Source: Solirubrobacteraceae bacterium
Lineage (GTDB): Bacteria > Actinomycetota > Thermoleophilia > Solirubrobacterales > Solirubrobacteraceae
Assembly: GCA_031177685.1 (NCBI GenBank)
Contig: JAPSGI010000013.1
Location: 33,434 to 97,433 of the forward strand
DNA length: 64,000 nucleotides
Reading direction: 5' to 3'
Shown: piece after piece, positions 32,182 to 40,986 of the stretch
Numbering within the stretch: the stretch's first letter is position 1
Layout of the letters: each line of letters opens with the position of its first letter
Made by a program: the position numbers and the translations under genes
The notes under the pieces: model-generated
Databases searched by the model: none
What the model was told of the DNA's origin: nothing
Seen by the model: only the letters and a program-made list of their open reading frames with translations

Positions 32182-32912
32182 GAACCGGCACGGCGCTAAC
32201 CGCCGCTACGGGCCTCCTCCTGACCGGCGGCGTTCCAGCTCCGGCCGGCGCGAACGAAACGCGCGCCGCCGCCGCCCCGCGCGTCGAGGTCATGGTGGTC
32301 GGCCGGACGCAAGTCCTGCGTCCGCCCGCGAAGGTGCTCGCGCGGGCCCGGACCCTCCGCGCGAACGGCCGGCGCTGCGCGGTGGCGGCGGGCACGCCGC
32401 TGGCCGCGCTCGCCGCGCTGCGCGCGCCGTCCTTCGCGGTCCGGGACTTCGGTGCGTGCTCGGCGCGCAGCCCCGCGGCCTCGGAGCTGCTCTACGTCAC
32501 GCGTGTGGGCCGCGACCGTGCGCGCGGCGTGGACGGCTGGGTGTTCAAGGTCGGGCGCCGCGCGCCGGGGATCGGCGCCGCCAATCCACGCGCGCGCCTG
32601 CGCGCGGGCGGGCGCGTGCTGTGGTTCTACTGCCGCATGGGGGCGCGCGGCTGCCAGCGCACGCTGGAGATCTCCGGGCCGGCGCGCGCCGCGCCCGGCG
32701 CGCCCGTCACCTTCGCCGTGCGCGGCTACGACGACCGCGGGCGCGGCGCGCCCGCGGCCGGCGCGCTGGTGCGCTTCGGCGGCGCGACCGCCACCGCGGC
32801 GCCCGACGGCACGGTCACGATGACCGCGCCCGCCGCACCCGGACGCCACCGCGCGAGCGCCGCGGCGCCCGGGACGGTCCCCTCGTTCCCGCTGGGGGTT
32901 CGGGTCGGATGA
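32178..32912 (+). CDS. Exported transcobalamin-beta-like (DUF4430-type) protein 2
   Basis: A 244-residue protein starting at a GTG that overlaps the previous stop (GTGA). A signal peptide covers residues about 1-26. Residues 30-160 carry a DUF4430-like pattern (PRVEVMVVGRTQVLR, DGWVFKVGRRAPGIG, LRAGGRVLWFYCRMG) with several cysteines. A short Ig-like domain follows (AAPGAPVTFAVRGYDD). The end of its beta domain, GGRVLWFYC, aligns by eye with GDEVLFGFDYW in protein 1 and GDRIWWDRHDWG in protein 3. A role as a second or alternate corrinoid-binding piece is inferred from the riboswitch operon. Confidence 0.65.
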   Translation: MRTGTALTAATGLLLTGGVPAPAGANETRAAAAPRVEVMVVGRTQVLRPPAKVLARARTLRANGRRCAVAAGTPLAALAALRAPSFAVRDFGACSARSPAASELLYVTRVGRDRARGVDGWVFKVGRRAPGIGAANPRARLRAGGRVLWFYCRMGARGCQRTLEISGPARAAPGAPVTFAVRGYDDRGRGAPAAGALVRFGGATATAAPDGTVTMTAPAAPGRHRASAAAPGTVPSFPLGVRVG

Positions 32913-33823
32913 GGCACCGCCGTCTCCTCGCGCTCGCGCTCGCCGCCGCCGCCCTCGCCGGCTGCGGCGTGGGCGCGGGGGAGGGCGCGGACGGCGTCTC
33001 GCTCACCGTGACGCGCGACTACGGCGCGCGGGTGCTCGGAACCGAGCACCGCGACGAGGCGCCCGGCGGGGAGACCGTGATGCGCTTCCTGCAGCGGGGC
33101 TTCCGCGTGCGCACGCGCTACGGGGGCGGGTTCGTGCAGTCGATCGACGGCGTGTCCGGCGGGCGCGAGGACGGCCGGCCGCTCGACTGGTTCTTCTACG
33201 TCAACGGGCTCGAGGCGGGGGAGGGGGCGGCCGCGACGCGGCTGCACGCGGGGGACCGCATCTGGTGGGACCGCCACGACTGGGGCAGCGCGATGCGCGT
33301 TCCCGCGGTCGTCGGCTCGTTCCCCGAGCCCTTCCGCTCCGGCGTGGCCGGCAAGCGCTTTCCCGTGCAGGTGGCATGCTCGCCCGGCGCCGGCGCGGCC
33401 TGCGCCGAGGCCAAGCGGCGCATGTCCGCGGCGGGGATCGACTTCGGCGCGGCGGCGTTCGGCTCGCCGCCCGGGGAGTTGACGCTGCGCGTGCTGGTGG
33501 GACCGTGGCGCGAGCTGCGCCGCGACCTGGTGGCCGGGCGGCTGGAGGACGGGCCGGGCGCGACCGGGGTGTTCGCGCGTCCGGCGCGCGAGCGGATCGA
33601 GCTGCTGGACGCGCGCGGCCGCAGCGCGGCCACGCTGCGCGCCGCCGGCGGCCTCGTGGCCGCGACCCGCCTGCGCGACCGCTCGCCCACGTGGGTGCTG
33701 ACCGGGACGGACGCCGCCGGCGCGCTCGCCGCGGCGCGCTCGCTCTCGGAGCCGGCGCTGCGCAACCGCTTCGCGCTGGCCGTGGACGGCCGGCGCCCGA
33801 TCCCCCTCCCGGTGGCGCGGTGA
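32909..33823 (+). CDS. DUF4430-type lipoprotein (transcobalamin-beta-like) 3
   Basis: A 304-residue lipoprotein: ALAAAALAGC is a lipobox with Cys at about residue 19, so it is anchored outside the membrane. Residues about 28-135 are the clearest DUF4430 domain of the three: VSLTVTRDYGARVLG, ETVMRFLQRGFRVRTRYGGG, FVQSIDGVSGG, DWFFYVNGLEAGEGAAAT, HAGDRIWWDRHDWG. This order (strand, T.M.hL, W.YYVNG, V..GD.I.W..) is that of intrinsic factor/transcobalamin beta domains. The C-terminal 165 residues form an unrecognised mixed alpha/beta domain. The ATG overlaps the upstream TGA. It is probably the substrate-capture lipoprotein for the ECF transporter. Confidence 0.8.
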   Translation: MRHRRLLALALAAAALAGCGVGAGEGADGVSLTVTRDYGARVLGTEHRDEAPGGETVMRFLQRGFRVRTRYGGGFVQSIDGVSGGREDGRPLDWFFYVNGLEAGEGAAATRLHAGDRIWWDRHDWGSAMRVPAVVGSFPEPFRSGVAGKRFPVQVACSPGAGAACAEAKRRMSAAGIDFGAAAFGSPPGELTLRVLVGPWRELRRDLVAGRLEDGPGATGVFARPARERIELLDARGRSAATLRAAGGLVAATRLRDRSPTWVLTGTDAAGALAAARSLSEPALRNRFALAVDGRRPIPLPVAR

Positions 33824-34683
33824 TCTACCGCCGCCGCGACACCCCGCTGCACGCGGCGCGCGCGTCCGCCGGCCTCGCGTACTGCGCCGCGCCGGCGCTC
33901 GTGGCCCTGCTGTGCGACAACCCGATCGTGCTCGGCGCGGCGCTGCTGTGCGTGGTGGGCGCGGGGACGGCCGCGGGCGTCGGGCGCGAGCTGCGCCGCG
34001 CCGGCCGGATCGCCGTCCCGCTCGCCCTCATGATCGCCGCGATCAACCCGCTCGTCACCCGCGAGGGCATGACGGTGATCGCGCGCCTCGGCGAGGTCCC
34101 GGGTCTGGGCCAGCTCGACGTGACGCTGGAGGCCACGGTCTACGGGCTGCTGCTGGGGCTGCGCGCGCTCGTGCTGATCGAGGCCTTCGCGCTGTACTCC
34201 GCCGCGGTCGATCCCGACGACGTGCTGCGCCTGTTCCGCCGCGTCTCGTACCGCTCGGCGCTGACGGCGACGCTGGCCACGCGGATGGTGCCGGTCCTCG
34301 CGCGCGACGCGCGGCGCCTGGCCGACGCGCAGCGCTGCCGGCCTGCGCGGCCGGCGCCCCGGCTCGCGCTGGTGCGGGCGGTCGCCGGCGGCGCCCTGGA
34401 TCGCGCGGTGGACGTCGCGGCGACGCTGGAGGTGCGCGGGTACGGCGCCGCGAGGCGCCCGCCGCGCACGCGCCGTCCATGGTCGCGTCACGACCTGGGG
34501 TTCGTGGCGGCCGCCGCGGCCATGATGGCCCTCGCGCTGGCGGGGACGCTCGCCGGGGCAGGAGGCGTACAGGCGTATCCCGTGCTGGACGTCGAAGCGG
34601 GACCGGCACAGTTCGCGCTCGCCGCCGCGCTCGTCGCCGCCGCGCTCGCGCCCTTCGCCGACCGTCGGGGGGTGACGCGGTGA
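33820..34683 (+). CDS. ecfT: ECF transporter transmembrane subunit EcfT
   Basis: A 287-residue membrane subunit of an energy-coupling-factor importer. Hydrophobic segments near residues 10-60 (LALMIAAINPLVT) and 105-130, the coupling-helix motifs (RLFRRVSYRSALTATLATR, ALDRAVDVAATLEVRGYG, the second a form of the A-R-G box that docks to the ATPases), and a last helix pair (LGFVAAAAAMMALALAGTL). The GTG overlaps the stop of the lipoprotein gene and its own stop overlaps the ATPase gene, so the operon is tightly coupled. It probably drives cobalamin or corrinoid uptake. Confidence 0.9.
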   Translation: MIYRRRDTPLHAARASAGLAYCAAPALVALLCDNPIVLGAALLCVVGAGTAAGVGRELRRAGRIAVPLALMIAAINPLVTREGMTVIARLGEVPGLGQLDVTLEATVYGLLLGLRALVLIEAFALYSAAVDPDDVLRLFRRVSYRSALTATLATRMVPVLARDARRLADAQRCRPARPAPRLALVRAVAGGALDRAVDVAATLEVRGYGAARRPPRTRRPWSRHDLGFVAAAAAMMALALAGTLAGAGGVQAYPVLDVEAGPAQFALAAALVAAALAPFADRRGVTR

Positions 34684-36311
34684 ACGTCCTGACCGTCGAG
34701 CGGCTCACCTACCGCTATCCGGACGTCACGGAGCCGGCGCTGCGCGACGTGAATCTGAGCGTGGGCGAGGGCGAGCTGGTCGTGGTCTGCGGGCTCTCCG
34801 CCTCGGGCAAGTCCACGCTGCTGCGCGCGGCGTCCGGGCTGGTCCCGCACTTTCACGGCGGCGAGATCTCCGGCCGCGTCGTCACGGACGGCCTCGATAC
34901 GCGCGAGCACGGGCCGGGCGAGATCGCCGCGCGCTGCGGCGCGCTGTTCCAGGACCCCGAGACGCAGGTCGTGATGGGGACCGTGCGCGCCGAGCTGGCC
35001 TTCCCGCTGGAGAACCGCGGCGAGCCCGCGGCGGCGGTCGCGCGCGGGGTGGAGGAGGCGGCCCTGGCGCTCGGCATCGCGCATCTCCTCGACCGCCCCA
35101 CGCACGAGCTCTCCGGCGGGGAGCTCCAGCGCGTAGCGCTCGGCGCCGCGCTGGCGGGGCGCCCGGCGCTGGTGGCGCTCGACGAGCCGACGTCGCAGCT
35201 GGATCCGGTGGCCGGCGACGAGCTGGTGTGGCTGCTGCGCCGGCTCAACGAGGAGTGGGGGACGTCGATCCTGCTCGCGGAGCACCGGCTGGAGCGCTGC
35301 CTACCCGCCGCCGACCGCGTCGTCGCACTGGACCGGGGAACGGTCGCCTGCGACGCTCGTCCCCGCGAGTTCCTGGAGTGGGCCGCCGCGCACTCGCGTG
35401 CGCTCCAAACGCCCGGCGCACAGCTGTTCGGGCGGGCCGGCCTGCGACCCCCGCCGGCCAGCGTCAAGGAGGCCCGCGCCACGCTGCGCGACCACGGCCT
35501 CCTGCCGCGAACCGGCGAGGACGCTTCGCCGCGAGACGCAGCGCCGAGCGGGGATGCCCGTCCCGTGAAGCGAGGCCTGTTCCGGCGCGGCGCGCGCGAG
35601 CCCCGCGCCGTCGAGCTGGACCGGGCCTGGTTCGAATGGCCGGAAGGCCGGGCGGCGCTGCGCGGTCTCACCCTTGCGGTGTCGCCGGGCGAGCGGGTGG
35701 CGCTGATGGGCCGCAACGGCGCGGGGAAGTCCACGCTGCTGCGCCTCGCGGCCGGCCTGGCCCAGCCGACGCGCGGCCGCGTGCGCGCGGCCGGACGGGT
35801 GGCGCTGCTGCTGCAGGCGCCCGGCGACTACCTCGTCCGCGAGCACGTCCGCGAGGAGCTCCCCGCGGCGTTCCTCGAGGCGGCCGGGCTGTCGCACGTA
35901 GCCGACCGGCACCCGGGCGACCTGTCGGGCGGCGAGCGCCAGCGGCTCGCGCTGGCGATCGTCCTCGCGGGTGACCCGGCCGCCGCGGTCTGCCTCGACG
36001 AGCCCACGCGCGGCATGGACCGCGGTCACAAGGGCGCGCTGGCCGCGCACCTGCGCGAGCTGGCGGCCACCGGCGCGGCCGTGCTGGTGGCCACGCACGA
36101 CGCCGAGCTGGCCGCCGCCTTCGCCGACCGCGTCGTGCTGCTCGGCGACGGCGAGGTGGTGGCCGACGGCGCGCCCGCCGACATCCTCGGCGGGGGCTGG
36201 TACTTCGCCACCGAGACGGCGCGGATCCTGGGCGGCGCCGGCGGCGTCCTGGAACCGGCACCGGGAGCCGACCTCCTCCGGCGGCGCATGACCGTCGAGG
36301 TGGCGCCGTGA
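34680..36311 (+). CDS. ecfA: ECF transporter ATPase, two ABC domains fused (EcfA1-EcfA2)
   Basis: A 543-residue protein with two ABC cassettes in one chain. Cassette 1 (residues 1-235): Walker A GLSASGKST, Q-loop FQDPETQVV, signature ELSGGELQR, Walker B LVALDEPTSQ, switch His in LLAEHRL. A linker of about 60 charged residues follows. Cassette 2 (residues about 305-520): Walker A GRNGAGKST, signature DLSGGERQR, Walker B AVCLDEPTRG, His in VATHD. All catalytic residues are present in both. It hydrolyses ATP to power the EcfT/EcfS complex. The GTG start and GTGA-type overlaps place it in the B12 operon. Confidence 0.93.
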   Translation: MNVLTVERLTYRYPDVTEPALRDVNLSVGEGELVVVCGLSASGKSTLLRAASGLVPHFHGGEISGRVVTDGLDTREHGPGEIAARCGALFQDPETQVVMGTVRAELAFPLENRGEPAAAVARGVEEAALALGIAHLLDRPTHELSGGELQRVALGAALAGRPALVALDEPTSQLDPVAGDELVWLLRRLNEEWGTSILLAEHRLERCLPAADRVVALDRGTVACDARPREFLEWAAAHSRALQTPGAQLFGRAGLRPPPASVKEARATLRDHGLLPRTGEDASPRDAAPSGDARPVKRGLFRRGAREPRAVELDRAWFEWPEGRAALRGLTLAVSPGERVALMGRNGAGKSTLLRLAAGLAQPTRGRVRAAGRVALLLQAPGDYLVREHVREELPAAFLEAAGLSHVADRHPGDLSGGERQRLALAIVLAGDPAAAVCLDEPTRGMDRGHKGALAAHLRELAATGAAVLVATHDAELAAAFADRVVLLGDGEVVADGAPADILGGGWYFATETARILGGAGGVLEPAPGADLLRRRMTVEVAP

Positions 36312-38011
36312 GCTGGCAGCTCGCCTCGTTCTCCCTGCTGAGCCTCGCCCTGGCCGGCGGCTTCGCCTGGTACGAGCGGGCGCATCCGTCGGCGCGGATC
36401 CTCGCGCTCGTCGCGACGATGGCCGCGCTGGCCGCCCTCGGGCGCATCGCCTTCGCGCCGCTGCCAAACGTCAAGCCGACCACGGACATCGTCCTCATCG
36501 CGGGCGTCGCGCTCGGCGGCGCGCCCGGATTCGCGGTCGGCGCACTGGCCGCGCTGACCTCGAACTTCTTCTTCGGCCAGGGACCGTGGACGCCGTGGCA
36601 GATGGCCGCCTGGGGCGGCGTCGGGATCGCGGGCGCGCTACTGGGTCGCATCGCGGGCGACCGCCTCGGACGCCTCACGCTCGCCGGGGCGTGTGCGCTG
36701 GCCGGCCTGGCCTTTGGGGCGGTGATGAACTTCTCGACCTGGGTGACCTACACCGGAGACCACTCGCTCGCGGCCTACGGGACGATCGCCGGCACGGCGC
36801 TGCCCTTCGACGTCGCGCACGCGACCGCCAACGCCGTGTTCGCGCTCGCCTTCGGCCCCGCGCTGCTCAAGGCCCTGCGCCGGTTCCGCCGCCGCTTCGA
36901 GGTCACGTGGCGCCCCGCGCCCGCCGCCGCCCCGCTGGTCGCGCTGGCGCTCCTCGCCGGCGGGCTGCTGCTCGCGGCGCCCGCCGCCCAGGCGGCCAGC
37001 CCCGCCTCCTACCTGCGCGCCGTGCAGAACCGGGACGGCGGCTGGGGCGGGGCGCGCGGGCAGTCCTCCGCCCAGCTGTACACCGGGTGGGCGGCGCTCG
37101 GCCTGGCCGCCACCGGCGTCAATCCCCGGGACGCGCGACGCGGAGGACGCACGCCCGTGGACTTCATCCGCGCGAACCTGGGACAGCTCGACGACACCGG
37201 GGAGCTGGAGCGCACGATCCTCGTGCTCGCCGCCGCCGGCGTGAGCCCGCGCGCCTTCGGCGGGCGCGACCTCGTGCGCGAGCTCGAGCGCCGGCGCCGC
37301 CGCGACGGCTCCTACGTCGGCGGGACGGTGCTGACCGCCTTCAGCGTCCTGGCCCTGAAGGCGTCCGGGCGCGGGCGCAGCGCGGGAGTCCGGCGCTCGG
37401 TGGCGTGGATCGAGCGCCAGCAGAACCGCGACGGCGGCTTCAGCGTCGGCGGGCGCGGCATCCAGAGCGCCGTCGACGACACCGCCTCGGCGGTCGAGGG
37501 TCTCGTCGCGGGAGGGCGGCGTGGCAGCCGCGCGGTGCGCCGCGCGGTCGCCTACCTGCGCCGCGCCCAGAACCCCGACGGTGGCTTCCCCCTCAACGCG
37601 GGCGGCGCCTCCAACGCCCAGTCCACCGCCTACGCCGTCCAGGCCTTCGTAGCGGCGGGACGGGACCCGCGGCGCGTGCGGCGCGCGGGCTCGCGCTCGC
37701 CGCTGTCCTACCTGCGCTCGCTGACCCAGTCCAACGGGCTCGTCCGCTACTCGCGCACGAGCGCGCAGACGCCGGTGTGGGTCACCGCCCAGGCCGCGAT
37801 GGCGCTGGCGCGCAAGCCGCTGCCGCTGCGCCCCGTCCCGCGCCGCCGTGCGGCCGCCGCGGCGACCCCGGCGGCGCCCACCGCCCGGCTCCGAAGCGGC
37901 TCGCCCGCGGCCACGCGACCGGCCTCGCGCCGCGCCGAATCCCCGGCCCTGCTGGCCGCCGCGCGCTTGGCGGGCGTCGCCTTCGGCGTGCTGCTGCACC
38001 CGCTGACCTGA
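36308..38011 (+). CDS. ECF substrate-binding subunit (EcfS) fused to alpha/alpha-toroid domain
   Basis: A 567-residue fusion. Residues 1-190 are an EcfS membrane protein with about six hydrophobic helices and the family loop FFFGQGPWTPWQM near residue 95, typical of cobalamin-type S subunits. A basic cytosolic stretch (RRFRRRF) is followed by one more helix at about residues 211-230 (LVALALLAGGLLLAAPA). An exported-looking domain (about 235-500) then has squalene-cyclase-like repeats: QNRDGGWGG, QNRDGGFSV, QNPDGGFPL. No DxDD or similar cyclase acid motif is seen. The end has a Pro/Ala/Arg linker and a final hydrophobic helix. The alpha/alpha toroid is the same fold class as the alpha domain of intrinsic factor/transcobalamin, so B12 capture is inferred. 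It closes the riboswitch operon. Confidence 0.85.
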   Translation: MSWQLASFSLLSLALAGGFAWYERAHPSARILALVATMAALAALGRIAFAPLPNVKPTTDIVLIAGVALGGAPGFAVGALAALTSNFFFGQGPWTPWQMAAWGGVGIAGALLGRIAGDRLGRLTLAGACALAGLAFGAVMNFSTWVTYTGDHSLAAYGTIAGTALPFDVAHATANAVFALAFGPALLKALRRFRRRFEVTWRPAPAAAPLVALALLAGGLLLAAPAAQAASPASYLRAVQNRDGGWGGARGQSSAQLYTGWAALGLAATGVNPRDARRGGRTPVDFIRANLGQLDDTGELERTILVLAAAGVSPRAFGGRDLVRELERRRRRDGSYVGGTVLTAFSVLALKASGRGRSAGVRRSVAWIERQQNRDGGFSVGGRGIQSAVDDTASAVEGLVAGGRRGSRAVRRAVAYLRRAQNPDGGFPLNAGGASNAQSTAYAVQAFVAAGRDPRRVRRAGSRSPLSYLRSLTQSNGLVRYSRTSAQTPVWVTAQAAMALARKPLPLRPVPRRRAAAAATPAAPTARLRSGSPAATRPASRRAESPALLAAARLAGVAFGVLLHPLT

Positions 38012-38053
38012 GCCGTCCCGATCGTTGGCGAATCGCTAGGGTTCCCGCCCTTC

Positions 38054-39190
38054 ATGCGCGTAGGAGTTCCCAGGGAGACCGCCGCAGGCGAGAAGCGCGT
38101 CGCGCTCGTGCCCGAGGTCGTGCGCAAGCTCACGGGCCAGGAGCACGAGGTGGTCGTGGAGGCCGGAGCCGGCCAGGCCGCGCTGATTCCCGACGGGCTC
38201 TTCGAGGAGGCGGGCGCCCGCATCGCCGCCGACGCGGGCGACGTGTGGAGCGCGGACGTCGTCGTGAAGGTCGCGCCGCCCAGCGGCGAGGAGATCGGGC
38301 GCCTGAGCTCCGACAGCGTCCTGATCGGCTTCCTGCAGCCGCTGACCGCCCCGGACACCGCCCGCGCCCTGGCGGACGCGGGCGCCACCGCCTTCGCGCT
38401 GGAGGCGGTCCCGCGGATCAGCCGCGCCCAGTCAATGGACGCGCTGTCGTCCCAGAGCAACGTCGCCGGCTACCGCGCGGCCCTGCTGGGCGCCCAGCTC
38501 CTGGGCCGCTTCTATCCCATGCTGATGACCGCCGCCGGGACGATCCGCCCCGCCAAGGTCCTGGTGCTCGGGGCCGGCGTGGCCGGCCTGCAGGCGATCG
38601 CGACCGCCAAGCGCCTCGGCGCCGCCGTGACCGGCTACGACGTGCGCAGCGCCGTCGCCGAGCAGGTCCAGTCGCTGGGCGCCACGTTCCTGGAGCTGGA
38701 GGCCGGCAGGGGCGCGGAGGGCGAGGGCGGCTACGCGCGCGAGCTGACCGACGAGGAGAAGGCGGCCCAGCAGCGCGAGCTGACCGACGCGATCACGGGC
38801 TTCGACGTGGTGATCACCACGGCGCTCGTGCCGGGCCGGCCGGCGCCCAAGCTGGTGACCGCGGACGCCGTGGAGCGGATGAAGCCCGGCGCGGTCGTGG
38901 TCGACCTGGCCGGCGAGGCCGGCGGCAACTGCGAGCTGTCCGAGCCGGGGGAGACGGTGGTCCGCCACGACGTGACGATCGCCGCGCCGCTGAACGTCCC
39001 GTCCACCATGGCCGAGCACGCCTCGCAGCTCTACGCGCGCAACATCCTGGCGCTGCTGGAGCTGGTGACCGGCGAGGACAACGCCCTGAGCCTGGACTTC
39101 GACGACGAGATCGTTGCCGGGGCCTGCGTCACCCGCGGCGGCGAGATCGTCCACGAGGGCGCGAAGAAGGCCGCGGGGGTGACGGCGTAG
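38054..39190 (+). CDS. pntAA: NAD(P) transhydrogenase alpha subunit, part 1 (PntAA)
   Basis: The 378-residue soluble NAD(H)-binding domain I of proton-translocating transhydrogenase: MRVGVPRETAAGEKRVALVP, LSSQSNVAGYRA, GAGVAGLQAIATAKRLGA (Rossmann loop), VVDLAGEAGGNCE. In the split-gene form the membrane part of alpha is a separate gene, found here immediately downstream. The complex uses the proton gradient to make NADPH from NADH. The ATG is at 38054. The next start overlaps the stop. Confidence 0.94.
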   Translation: MRVGVPRETAAGEKRVALVPEVVRKLTGQEHEVVVEAGAGQAALIPDGLFEEAGARIAADAGDVWSADVVVKVAPPSGEEIGRLSSDSVLIGFLQPLTAPDTARALADAGATAFALEAVPRISRAQSMDALSSQSNVAGYRAALLGAQLLGRFYPMLMTAAGTIRPAKVLVLGAGVAGLQAIATAKRLGAAVTGYDVRSAVAEQVQSLGATFLELEAGRGAEGEGGYARELTDEEKAAQQRELTDAITGFDVVITTALVPGRPAPKLVTADAVERMKPGAVVVDLAGEAGGNCELSEPGETVVRHDVTIAAPLNVPSTMAEHASQLYARNILALLELVTGEDNALSLDFDDEIVAGACVTRGGEIVHEGAKKAAGVTA

Positions 39191-39492
39191 TGCTCGTCAC
39201 CAACCTCGCGATCCTCGTGCTGGCCGGCTTCGTCGGCTTCGTGGTGATCTCCAAGGTCCCCAACACGCTGCACACGCCCCTGATGTCGGGGACCAACGCC
39301 ATCCACGGGATCGTGATCCTCGGCGGCCTCATCGTCCTCGGCCTGTCCGGCGACGGCACGCTGAACAAGGTCCTGCTGGTGATCGCGATCACGTTCGGGA
39401 CGATCAACGTGGTCGGCGGCTTCCTGGTCACCGACCGGATGCTCGGCATGTTCAAGTCCAAGCCCGAGCCCAAGCGAGAAGCCGCCGAGTGA
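39190..39492 (+). CDS. pntAB: NAD(P) transhydrogenase alpha subunit, part 2 (PntAB)
   Basis: A 100-residue integral membrane subunit with three to four helices (NLAILVLAGFVGFVVISKV, IVILGGLIVLGL, LLVIAITFGTINVVGGFLVT) and the conserved TPLMSGTNAIHG loop. It starts at a GTG overlapping the pntAA stop and its end overlaps pntB. It forms part of the proton channel. Confidence 0.94.
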   Translation: MLVTNLAILVLAGFVGFVVISKVPNTLHTPLMSGTNAIHGIVILGGLIVLGLSGDGTLNKVLLVIAITFGTINVVGGFLVTDRMLGMFKSKPEPKREAAE

Positions 39493-40904
39493 TCACCGCG
39501 TCGTTCGTCCAGGACCCGAACTTCATCCGGTCCGCGTACATCCTCGCCTTCGGCCTGTTCATCGTGGGCCTGATGGGGCTGCGCCACCCGCGCACGGCGG
39601 TGCGCGGCAACTGGATCGCGGCGGCCGGGATGGCGATCGCGATCGGCGCCACGCTGCTGATCGAGGGCATGGGCAACTGGGGGCTGATCGCGCTGGGGAT
39701 CGTGATCGGCACGGTCGTCGGGGTGCCGGCGGCCCGCAATGTGCGAATGACCGCGATGCCGCAGATGGTGGCGCTGTTCAACGGCGTCGGTGGCGGCGCG
39801 ATCGCCCTGATCGCCTGGGTGGAGTTCCGCGAGACCGCCGGCTTCGCCCACGAGCCGCTCTACGTCGCGATCGCCTCGCTGTTCGCCGCCGTGGTCGGCT
39901 CCGTGTCCTTCTGGGGCTCCAACATCGCCTTCGGCAAGCTGCAGGAGATCCTGCCGGGCCGGCCGATCACCCTGGGACGCGCGCAGCAGGTGGTCAACGG
40001 CGCGCTGCTGCTGACCTGCGTCGCGCTGGGCGTGGCGATCGCCGCGGGGGGCGACGACGAGATCCTGATCATCGGGCTGCTGGTCGCCGCCGCGCTGCTG
40101 GGGAACTTCGTCGTGCTGCCGATCGGCGGCGCGGACATGCCCGTCGTGATCTCGCTGCTCAACGCCTTCACCGGTCTCTCGGCCGCCGCGGCGGGGATCG
40201 CGCTGAACAACGTGGCGATGATCGTGGCCGGCATGCTGGTCGGCGCGTCGGGCTCGATCCTGACCAAGCTGATGGCCGACGCCATGAACCGCTCGATTCC
40301 CAACATCGTGGCGGGCGGCTTCGGCGGCGGCGGCGCGGTGGCCGGCGGCGGCCCCGCGGACCTGGAGGGCAAGACCGTCAAGTCGACCAGCGCCGCCGAC
40401 GCGGCGATCCAGCTCTCCTACGCCTCGCAGGTGGTGATCGTCCCGGGCTACGGGATGGCGGTCGCACAGGCCCAGCACGCCGTACGCGAGCTGGCCAAGG
40501 AGCTGGAGAGCCGCGGGATCGAGGTCAAGTACGCGATCCACCCGGTTGCGGGGCGCATGCCCGGCCACATGAACGTGCTGCTGGCGGAGGCCGACGTGCC
40601 CTACGACCAGCTCAAGGAGATGGACGAGATCAACCCGGAGTTCCCGCGCACCGACGTCTCGCTGGTCATCGGCGCCAACGACGTCACCAACCCCGCGGCC
40701 AACTCCAACCCGGACTCGCCCATCTACGGCATGCCGATCCTCAACGTCAACGAGTCCGGCTCGGTGATCGTGATCAAGCGCTCGATGAACCCGGGCTTCG
40801 CGGGCATCGACAACGAGCTCTACTACGACGAGCGCACGCAGATGCTCTTCGGCGACGCCAAGAGCGCCGTCGGCGAGATCGCCGAAGAGGTCAAGGGCCT
40901 GTAG
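39489..40904 (+). CDS. pntB: NAD(P) transhydrogenase beta subunit (PntB)
   Basis: The 471-residue beta subunit. Membrane helices occupy residues about 10-260 (FGLFIVGLMGLRHPRTAVRG, MPQMVALFNGVGGGAIAL, ADMPVVISLLNAFTGLSAA). The C-terminal NADP(H)-binding domain III has VIVPGYGMAVAQAQH, HPVAGRMPGHMNVLLAEA, VIGANDVTNPAA and KRSMNPGFAGIDNELY. All hallmark motifs are intact. The GTG overlaps pntAB. The transcript probably ends in the hairpin at 40987-41003. Confidence 0.95.
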   Translation: MITASFVQDPNFIRSAYILAFGLFIVGLMGLRHPRTAVRGNWIAAAGMAIAIGATLLIEGMGNWGLIALGIVIGTVVGVPAARNVRMTAMPQMVALFNGVGGGAIALIAWVEFRETAGFAHEPLYVAIASLFAAVVGSVSFWGSNIAFGKLQEILPGRPITLGRAQQVVNGALLLTCVALGVAIAAGGDDEILIIGLLVAAALLGNFVVLPIGGADMPVVISLLNAFTGLSAAAAGIALNNVAMIVAGMLVGASGSILTKLMADAMNRSIPNIVAGGFGGGGAVAGGGPADLEGKTVKSTSAADAAIQLSYASQVVIVPGYGMAVAQAQHAVRELAKELESRGIEVKYAIHPVAGRMPGHMNVLLAEADVPYDQLKEMDEINPEFPRTDVSLVIGANDVTNPAANSNPDSPIYGMPILNVNESGSVIVIKRSMNPGFAGIDNELYYDERTQMLFGDAKSAVGEIAEEVKGL

Positions 40905-40986
40905 CGCTTTACTCCGTACGTGCGCTGGGTCAGGCGCTGGCGGTGGTCGTCTCGCTGGAGGGCACGCTGGCTCACGCCTGGTACGC

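Noticed and set aside
36308..38011. A true squalene/hopene or terpene cyclase
   Set aside because: The toroid repeats are there, but no catalytic acid motif is visible, and the domain is fused to a vitamin transporter subunit under a B12 riboswitch.
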